From Trichosphaerium sp. ATCC 40318 (taxonomy: Eukaryota > Discosea > Flabellinia > Trichosidae): a DNA stretch of 55,071 bases. A program made the translations under genes and the position numbers. Below the pieces are notes generated by a model. The model was not told where the DNA came from. It did not search any database and saw only the letters and a program-made list of their open reading frames with translations. The stretch covers positions 1 to 55,071 of the forward strand of contig JALMLS010000467.1 of assembly GCA_038496445.1 (NCBI GenBank), read 5' to 3'. This document shows, one piece after another, positions 46,489 to 55,071 of the stretch; within the stretch, counting starts at the first letter, position 1, and each line of letters opens with the position of its first letter.

Positions 46489-48572
46489 TTATATCTCTTC
46501 AATACTTGTAAGCTCGCCCGTAACTATAGTTTCCTCAATTTTTGTATCACTAGGTTGTTCGAGGGGTTCAGACTGACATGATATTTGTTCATTTTTGTAT
46601 CTGTCATTTGTTTTCAAATTCATGTCGATGATCGTTGGCCTACACCGTTTAAATACGTTTTTATAAATCGTATAAAACAAGCGTACTTTGAAGTTGAATT
46701 GGTGCCAGACGAATCAGCTGAAAGTGCGTTTCTTGGAGGATGTAATGAAAAAAGTTGAACAGTTATTAAGGCGTTTAATATCATAGAAAAAAACCAATGC
46801 CACAATACCCAGCCAGTTGGTGTTGAAGTAACGCCAGTTCTATTACAACAAAATAAATACGAGAGCTTGCAACAAACACGTGATAACAATATAACGTACA
46901 GTAATGATACATACAGCAGGTAGGCCAAAAATATAACTATGACAACAGCGTACAGTTGTGCTCTTATCTGTATTGAATTAAGGTTAGCGGGAAATGTCAA
47001 AGTTGAAGGAACATTCGAGGTACCAGAAAAAGCTGTTTTCTTGTTTCCTTGTTTTTGGCTTGTATTTTCTTTACTCTTCGTTTTAACCGATAAAGAGTAA
47101 TACAACAATAAACTAATACTATAGTGTATCCAACAAAGTACAATGTAGGAGATATACCTTGAACAACTCCTGGGAACTAAACCAAGAAATAAGTGAGAAA
47201 ATGTTGGCTGCTGTTCATACCCGAAAGAAAAAGTCCGCTATTGATATTGCTATTTGTTGAACAATGAGAAATGTGACCCAAGCATAAAATATCCACCTTT
47301 GAATAAACGAAATTACTCTATAAATTATAGAAAAGATAATACCTGAAACGTGGGAGACCTGGATGAACCTGAAACTTGAGTGACTTCAAAAGAGTGTGCC
47401 TAAAAATAAAACAATGAGGTAAAAAAACGCAGGAAAAAAGTAGGTACCACCACAAAGCCATTAAAAATAGAGGTGCAATCACAATTGGCACTGGTAATGT
47501 CTGTATAAACCTATTAATAACACAACGTTTAGCTAGATGAAATTTAGGATAGGTAACTATACCTCGAACCCAATAAGGAGCTATTCTTCTACATCCAAAA
47601 GGATCAAGAGAAACAGCAATCATAATTCCTTATTAAATGTTGGTTATAACTACGAAATAACATAAACAACTGTCTATACTGTACCTATGGTTGAAATCAG
47701 GCATAATATTATGCAGCATAATCCAACAGTTCTCTTACAGCCACCATAGTGCCTTACCAAGCTAACAATTCTTTGAAACAACCATTAGTATTAATTGTAG
47801 GTAAAAAAGCTTCAACGTACCTGTACACTGCGAATCCGGCATTGAACAAACTAATTGCAATTAAAGATATTTGCCATGCCCACATCCATCCAGATTCGAA
47901 TAAATCTATGAACTCATTGCGTTCTGAAATGTGTCAAAATACACAAAATAATTAAACAAATGAGTAAATAATGATTACCTGTTATCAGTTGAATGAATAG
48001 TGTTTGGTTTGGTTGTAAGATAGCTTCCATATCTTTAATAAGCACTGTGACTATCGGTACATTGATGTCAGTTGTGTCACTCCCGTCAAGAACATACATT
48101 TCCTGAACAACAAACAAATAAGGATAGAATACCCAAAAAACAGAATTACGTTTCCAGCCAAGTCCCGAGGAGGTCCTAATATTGCGCACAACACTGCAAT
48201 GGCTCCTTCGTCTTGTAATTTACGATACTTCGGTTCGTAAGGCTTGTCGCAACCTCGTAAGAGAATTATTTTTCCTACAACAGAAATGAATTTCATTGTA
48301 AGGTTTTTTTTTCTACACGCAAGATTTGTTACTTTACCCGTTTTGTTTGAATGTGTTGCTTCAACAAGCTGACCTCGGACAGGGCTGAAATCTACAGTAT
48401 TACCATCGTATTTTTGAGGCCACACGCGTATAGATACGTTTGATAACGTCTGAGGTGTTATTACGTGGAATGACGCATACACGTGATAAACCAGAGTTAA
48501 AAATACTATTTGTGTAAGTTAAAAACAGTATTTTTCGATGAGAATACCAACTACTCGCGTAAAACCTGCCAT
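46489..48572 (-). CDS. PA-domain seven-helix membrane protein, copy C
   Basis: Start at 48572: MAGFTRV joins in phase to VVFLTLVYHVYASFHV, a good signal peptide. The ectodomain opens ITPQTLSNVSIRVWPQKYDG; the PA domain has KIILLRGCDKPYEPKYRKLQ, GAIAVLCAILGPP and INVPIVTVLIKDM. Helices include GWMWAWQISLIAISLFNAGF, the loop SLDPFGCRRIAPYWVRG, PVPIVIAPLFLMALWW and GWVLWHWFFSMILNALITVQ; LHPPRNALSADSSGT and the tail PTIIDMNLKTNDRYKNEQ end at ELTSIEEI (46489). Introns are conserved with copy B, pointing to recent tandem duplication. The 5' end is divergent from VPS34, 276 bp away. Confidence 0.72.
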
Positions 48573-48848
48573 AATTCGCGTAATCTCGCTAGCATTTAAA
48601 CGGGTTCGGAGTTATTACTAAGTTAGCTTAAGCGATGATCTTTTCTGCCACAATAAGAAGTTCTTACTATCGTATATTGCCCAAATAAACCCAAAAACAA
48701 ATTATATAACTTACACGTTACCATGTGATGTGTTGCCATTCACTATAATTTACAAGAGTCAGATAAGAAAGCCATTGACCATTTGTTGCATTTGTGTCCT
48801 TTACCCTTTTGTAGAAATAGCCACATCTTACTTTATGACGTACTAGCG
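48573..48848. promoter_or_regulatory. Shared divergent promoter region, copy C / VPS34
   Basis: Contains TTCGGAGTTATTA at 48605-48617, about 33 bp upstream of the copy C start. The matching TTTCGGAGTTTTA stands at the same distance before copy B, and a weaker TTTCGG near 35920 before copy A. This may be a core promoter element. Confidence 0.45.
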
Positions 48849-51800
48849 ATGTCAGAAACACCAATAAGCACTTTAAGCCAGAATTTAGTGCTCCATATGT
48901 ATCCGATCATATTTTTTTTTTGTCTGTAATTATAAGTAGTACTGTACGCGTATTTCTTTGACTCCACTAGCAAAAACATAAAGGGTAGCGTAGAAAAGTT
49001 ACAAGTAAAGCCGTTAAGTCCCACAGTACTTCCTGAGCCCGACCACAGGTACTTTAGAGGGGCTACCCGAATTCTCGCAGTTTTTAACCAAATTGAGTGG
49101 ATATTTTTACATAAACGCGCGTATTAGCATCTAAACGTTGTATTTAGTTGGGCTAAAGAAATATGCGTATCCTGTAGTTTATTCACAAGCGCAACTTGCC
49201 TATGTGCACCACAATACACGCAATTCGCGTCTTTGGACAATCAAGAGTACAATTTTAACCAAAATATAACCTTTCCAATTAAATACAGGTAACTTCACCA
49301 TTCAGCGCCCATAAAATGTTCTACCTAGCTTATTAACTGTCAAACTGACATTCATTGTAGAGATTTGCCAATCGACAGCTTCTTATTTATTGCCATCTGG
49401 GGCGTTGCTAGTACGCGAGAATTTGTGCCTATAGCTTCAAACCTCTTGCCGCTTTTTGACAAGCAATCATGGTACAGACCGTTTTGAAAACCAAAAAACA
49501 ATTCCAAAAAAAAAAACAATAATGTTTAGCTTGGATTGATTTGACGTGTGATTTTTTAGGTTGATGCGTAGAGGAAGTCAAAAGCTTACCTTGTTTCTAT
49601 TGGATAGTAAATCTCTATCGTTGAGGACAGATAGCTTACACTACTCACATACAGAACACAAGAAAATACTGCAAAATGCACGTGATGAAATCATTTTTTG
49701 AAACTGAATTTTGTATTTTTTTGTTTTGTGCTCTTCAGCGAATTGTAAGAAATTCTTTTGTGACGATAATCTCAATCTATTTTCTTTAACACCATAAGAG
49801 CCAGAATTTCACAGGACAGTAATTGGCGTTAATCTGTTATTGATTCCTTTTTTTCTGCCTTCTAATTTGCTGTTTTTAGGTACTCCAACAGGCAGGTTTA
49901 GATAGTCTAACAAGAAGTACAGAACAGCCTCTTGGTATTGAACAGCTTAAAGAGCGCGGTATTGTACCGTTAGCAAATATGGACCCGTTTTTCCAAGATG
50001 AAGTTGCTCTGTTTGTTGAGCTTCCTGTACTCCGCAACCCAATAATCTTCTATCAAAACGTTCGTACTCTGTACACAATAATTACTTGTACTTACCTTAA
50101 CGTGTAGTTCTATGAGCAAGAAAACAGTGATATGGAGTACAAACATTCTTATCCTTTTGGTAGCTATGTTTTTGACCCTGAAACTTATTGTGACAACCCA
50201 GCTGATAAAGTACGCAACAAATACTCTCAAATACAATTACTTAAAGCAAACTCCTCAATCCTACAATGCACTTATTACCAATTTAGATGCATTGGAGTCT
50301 TATGCGCGCTGAAACAAGTGATTATGATGCAAGAAGACTTCTTCCTAATACAGACGAACGAAAGACAATACAGGTATAGCTCCTATGTTTTTTCTTTGTA
50401 GATGGAAGTATTTCTTTGTGTGACATGTGTTTTAACCTACGACCTTATTAGATGATATTGGCGTACCCGCCATCAAGGGAACTGAATAACCGTGAACAGA
50501 ATATTCTTTGGCGTTATAGATATTATCTTCAAAAAAACAAGAAAGCACTGACAAAGTTCCTTCGATCTTCTGTTCGTTGGAGTCAACAAAAAGGCAAAGA
50601 AGCTGTACAGCTTCTTAAAGAGTACGTACCTATACGATACTTTGATCAGTAAAATGATAGGTGGGAGGCATCCTCCGGCTGTTACAGGACGCTATGAATG
50701 TTGAAAAAATATTTTATTTACTAGTCATTAGGTGGGAACCTATTGAAACTGTTGATGCATTAGAGTTATTGTCAAAGGATTTTTCAAGTCTGCCTTGGCC
50801 TGAGATAAGCACAAAGATTAGACAATACGCAGCAAGCGTACTTAAGAAATCTTCAGACGAAGTACGTGTCAGAACAGTAGCCCTTTATTGTTTTTTTTGT
50901 ATATATACCATTAACCACTTTGTAGGAACTTCGCTATTGCTTGCTGCAACTTGTGCAAAGTCTGCGCTACGATCGTGTAGCTTCAACGTCTGCTGTTGTT
51001 GCGTTACTAATTGACCGAGCTTCAACTAGCTTTTACCTGGCTAATAACTTGTACTGGTATGCCTTCTTTTATTGACTCTGTTTTCTGTGAAGAAAAGTTT
51101 TTAATTTAGTTGATAGGTTTCTCACTGTTGAAAAAACGAGTACACTCAACGACAATGACGATGTAGAATTTTTTACTCAAGTTTTTGATATGTTTTGGAG
51201 AAAACTAAGCAAGGTAACGAATGGTTGTAGAAATAATTTTAAAAAAACCTTTTTAGTTTTCAATCTCATTTTTTTCTTCTTTCCTTTCTTGTCATTTCCA
51301 ACTTGCTTTGTTGCCTTTGTAAATGAAGTTACTTACTTGGTGTTAATGAATATCAATAGACGCCAAGTGGTCGTATCTTTCAAGGACACCTTCAAAAGCA
51401 GCATGAACTTGTTGATATTCTCACTTCTGTTGCAAATAAAATATCGTCAACAAGTGACTTTGATAAAAAGGTACAAACCAAACGACGTAAAAAACATTTT
51501 AGTTATTTTCAAATACTAATTTAAAAAAAAACAAGGAACGTATGGCTACAGCGGAAATAGAAAAAATATCCAATAAATTCACTGGTGTACCAATTCCTGC
51601 AAATCCTGAACTCATAATCCATAAGATAAAACGTAAGTAAAATATCTACTAAATTTCTAACTCGTGACTAACAACCCTGACACGTGGGGTTTTTTTGGAG
51701 TTATTTGTGTTCGGTTTTTTGTTAATTTGTTTATTTTAGCCAAAGTTAAGGTTTTTACATCAGCTCAAGCACCTATGAAGGTTGATATTATAACACAAGA

Positions 51801-53124
51801 TGATTCTGTATTCAGTATTATTTTTAAGCTTGGTGATGACTTACGACAAGATCAACTTATCATACAGGTAAAACAAATAACAAAACATAAAAAAAAACTG
51901 AAGGCGAACTTTTCAAATTTTGAATAACCGTCGCCCAAGTCTCCAAAATTTGTGAGGGCGGTAAAACATCATACCCAGATATTTATTGAATTAGCAATGG
52001 CCTATTCTATGTTTGATAACTGTAGTAAGCGCTGTCTAATGAATTTTTAGTTGATTTCATTAATGGACAATCTTTTGAAAGAAGAGAATTTGGACTTATC
52101 GTTACTTCCGTATGCTGTTCTAGCTACTTCTTCTAGTAGTGGTATGATTTTCCCATCTTCTTAATCAAACTATATTAATACTTACCGGATAGGAATGATA
52201 GAATTTGTCCCAAAGAGCCATAATATATCAAGCTACAAAAAAGATCTCAAAAAGTTTTTTATGAAGTACAGCCCAGATAGTACAGGTATGTCTCATTACC
52301 ACGTTGTATCTAGCCTAATAAGTGCTTACTTAAATACACAGGTCCTTATGGCATCAACCCTGCTGTACACGATACATACGTAAGGTCTCTAGGTACGTAA
52401 AAACCATAAGTATTTCGAGTGCTAATTGTTATTAGCTGGCTTTTCTGTTATAACTTATGTTCTTGGTATTGGTGATCGCCATTTGGATAACTTACTACTC
52501 ACCGAAAGCGGTAACTTTTTCCACATCGATTATGGATGGATACTCGGTACGACAAGAACAAAGAATAAGAGAAAATATTGCTCATAGTCTAATTTAGGTC
52601 ATGATCCTAAAGGATGGGAATCACCAATGGTATTAAATTGTTTCTGTCTATTTGCCTTATATTAAACAACCATACTCTCTAGCGCCTTACCTCAGAGATG
52701 ATAGATGTGTTGGGCGGGTACACAAGTGAACATTATGAGTCATTTGTACAGTATGGATGTTTGGCGTATAGCAAACTTCGGAAATCGGCGAATTTAATTT
52801 TTAATTTACTCTCACTGATGACTGATGCAAACTTGAAACATTTGACACGAAGAGGATTGCAAGAGGTATGTTACAGCTCGTATATATCATGTTTAGATTA
52901 TACTCAAAAGCTGATACACAATAGGTTGAGGATAGACTAGGACTGACGCTAACAGAGGTTGCTTCTATTGAACATATAAAGTCTATGATTGTTATCAGTG
53001 TTGAGGCGTTTGGACCAAAGGTAATACCTTATTTTATATTGTTCATTGTACATATTAATTTGATTAGGTCATTGAAATACTACATCACTTGAGGCAGAGA
53101 TTGTATAATGTTAAAACGCCTTAA
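48849..53124 (+). CDS. VPS34: Class III phosphatidylinositol 3-kinase (VPS34)
   Basis: Makes PI3P on endosomes and autophagosome membranes in complex with VPS15 and Beclin/Atg6. N-terminal exons (start near 48849, [15 protein letters not shown]) lead to the C2 domain ([20 protein letters not shown], then FIAIWGVA). The helical domain includes [20 protein letters not shown] and the stretch from [14 protein letters not shown] to [15 protein letters not shown]. The kinase domain has [49 protein letters not shown], the catalytic loop [12 protein letters not shown] and the metal-binding [34 protein letters not shown] and the C-terminal helix ending NVKTP close at 53122-53124. The DFG equivalent reads DYG. 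Class III is chosen over class I and PI4K by the SALMPLK-like SAQAPMK block and the absence of RBD or LKU domains. The first exon is uncertain. Confidence 0.85.
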
Positions 53125-53364
53125 AACTGTTTTTTTTTTGTTCTTTTGATTCAAAAAAATTGGAATACTGTAAATTTTTGTAAAATTGTTACAATAGATA
53201 AGTTAGTAGATACATTTCTTGCCATATTTCACTTGAAACACGTCTAATTTAACCATTTGGCGATAATGATCAATAAATTTTATGTCATTGAACCAGTTCT
53301 TCGGCCAAGGACGGGAAAGGAAAAACAATGTCAAACATTTTCAAAAGTGTCATAAAAAAAAAAT
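53125..53364. other. Intergenic between VPS34 and transporter
   Basis: AT-rich, 240 bp. No feature recognised. Confidence 0.4.
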
Positions 53365-55071
53365 ATGGCATTGAATCGCACTGTACTTGTAGGCTTTGGA
53401 TTTGTTGTAGCATTAATATGCGAACTAGTATCAGGTTTTAAAAAAAGAAAATGCTTTCCTTATCCTTAAATAATCGGCATCTCATTTAGGAAGTCTAAGA
53501 GGAGCATTCAACGCATACGCAGAAGGTACTACAACATGCTTTTATTATTCTAAGCGTTTTTTAAGCGTTAAAACAGCAATTGAACTTGGATCAGCAACAA
53601 GTTACTCTTCTTGGGTCTATTAGCTTTATAGGTACCTTATACTACATCAAAGTTTAAAAATAAAGCTGCACGTGACAAGGCACATGAAATTTCTCGTATT
53701 TTTTATTCGTAGTTGTAAGAATTGGTAGTGACTTTGCCCTATTTTAGTGCACTCCATTTTTTGGATTTAAAGGATATTTTTAGGCTTTTATGGAGTGTTT
53801 GCTGGATACATTAGCGATAATTTTGGAGCAAAGATAGGTCTGTTTTGTGGTATGGTGTGCACTACTGTTGGGTACTTGCTTTTGTGGCAACTGATGCTGG
53901 GAAACATTGCATTTAACTATGCTTTGCTATGTTTTATATTCATACTTGTTGGCGCCGGAAATTGTTTTGGATACATCGCTGCTCTATCAACACAGGTAAA
54001 TCTTGGATGTAAAGTTCAATTTAGGAGCAGTTTAAACTAACTTGACTAGGTGGTAAACTTTCCAGTTGACAAGCGAGGCAAGCAGTAGAAAACTTTGCTG
54101 AGCGTGGTTTGGTTAAGTGGTTTTGTTTAGGTTTGATCATTGGATGCTTGAGCTTCATGTTCGCTTTTAGTGGTGTTGTGTTTGCTCCTATGTACTCTCA
54201 AGTATATGGAGATACACCCTTATTTGAAGACCACGATGTAGCGGGTTATGCATTATTCCTAGCACTTGTGCACATGGTCCGTTAAAACACATTTCTCTTA
54301 AAACTTCTCTAAACTAGAAATTAGGTGACCTACTTTGTTTGTGTTGTAGTCATTGATATCTATCCAGAGAAAAAACCATATACCAAGAAAATAGACGTAC
54401 TTCTGAATTCGAACCCTGAGGATATGCCGTTAACATTGAAAGGAGACGCACCCAAAAAAAGTACTTTCCCACTTCATGTTGTTGTGCTAAAATTACTGCT
54501 AGATAATTCACTGTTGCAAGATTTTATCAGTTTAGACTTTTGGTTATACTCTTCGACATGGTGTGCTAGTTCAGCTACAAATCTTACACTCATGTATAGA
54601 AAACACATGTTTTTTCATATTATTAAGTCATGTTTAGATATAGCATTGGATACTTGGCAGTATCGCTCCATGGCATAGATACAGATACGACTAAAACACT
54701 CATTGATGTCAATGCTACAGCTTTAGCTGTAACGGGTGGCATAGGACGTATTATAGGTGGTATACTCTACGATGTTATAAAGAAACGCTGGCCTAAATCA
54801 GGGAGCGTATGGTACGAAAATGCTCCTGACCTGGATTTCTTTAATGTTGTTTTTTGATCCTCAGGTACTTATTGGTTTGAATTTACTGGCAACATTCATT
54901 AATGCATTGTTTTTATTTGGAATGAAGGCAGAGTGGGTATTCTATTTTGGTTGTATACTAACTGGGTTAATTACGGAATGCTTTAGCATTACACCCAGTA
55001 TAGCAAGCACGTGATTTTCGATAAAAAAGTTATACTGCAATTTGTAAATATTTCTCCACGTGATTGTATGG
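53365..55071 (+). CDS. Major facilitator superfamily transporter, partial at window end
   Basis: Starts MALNRTVLVGFGFVVALICE (53365), first membrane helix, splicing to SLRGAFNAYAEG. The next exons give helices and the MFS loop VFAGYISDNFGAKIGLFCGM (the G-x-x-x-D-x-x-G signature between helices 2 and 3), then LLLWQLMLGNIAFNYALLCF, VGAGNCFGYIAALSTQ, NFPVDKRGK, LIIGCLSFMFAFSGVVF, a cytosolic loop with IYPEKKPYTKKID, and later helices including VTGGIGRIIGGILYDVIKKR. The pattern resembles Nodulin-like or monocarboxylate MFS carriers. Substrate unknown. At the edge, the frame meets a possible GTGATT donor within CACGTGATT near 55007, so the gene probably continues beyond 55071. Confidence 0.65.

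Noticed and set aside
1-55071. CRISPR arrays, operons, riboswitches or prokaryotic terminators
   Set aside because: None seen; the DNA is eukaryotic with spliceosomal introns throughout.

Overview
The window is nuclear DNA from an AT-rich unicellular eukaryote. Nearly every gene is cut by many short introns, mostly 45-95 bp, with GTACGT, GTAAGT or GTATGT donors and TAG, CAG or AAG acceptors. There are no operons or prokaryotic signals. F-box, ankyrin, MORN-like and leucine-rich repeat genes beside VPS34, an oxysterol-binding protein and TANGO6/Rtp1 point to a free-living protist. I cannot name the lineage from sequence alone. Gene models were rebuilt by hand from splice phase and family conservation; gene ends are better supported than every internal exon edge.

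Layout, 1-25 kb: a leucine-rich-repeat transmembrane protein (minus); a glutathionyl-hydroquinone-reductase-like gene (minus) divergent from a DUF1152 gene (plus); a decayed MORN/YwqK-type repeat gene; an F-box gene (minus); an oxysterol-binding-protein homologue (minus) divergent from a TANGO6/Rtp1 homologue (plus). Next is a large ankyrin protein whose N-terminus resembles the p53 DNA-binding fold. It is followed by a multi-exon protein of unknown family, a four-exon 81-residue secreted protein and a short Arg-rich frame in a repeat-bearing intergenic stretch.

Layout, 25-55 kb: an F-box/ankyrin protein; a small protein made of near-identical 63-bp LRR units; a multi-pass membrane protein (minus); a PIN-domain (Swt1-like) protein (minus). 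Then come three tandem paralogues (A, B, C, all minus) that combine a signal peptide, a protease-associated (PA) domain and about seven membrane helices. An 8-kb non-LTR retrotransposon sits between B and C, with a 13-bp target-site duplication just upstream of copy B. It encodes one 2606-residue polyprotein with endonuclease, reverse transcriptase and RNase H, preceded by a ubiquitin-like segment ending in LRGG. The window ends with VPS34 (plus) and the start of a major-facilitator transporter that runs off the edge.

The parts that look newest are the p53-like/ankyrin fusion, the ubiquitin-like joint and the intron-like in-frame segments of the retrotransposon, and the PA-7TM receptor-like array. 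The hexamer CACGTG is also strongly over-represented in host DNA and was not seen in the retrotransposon.
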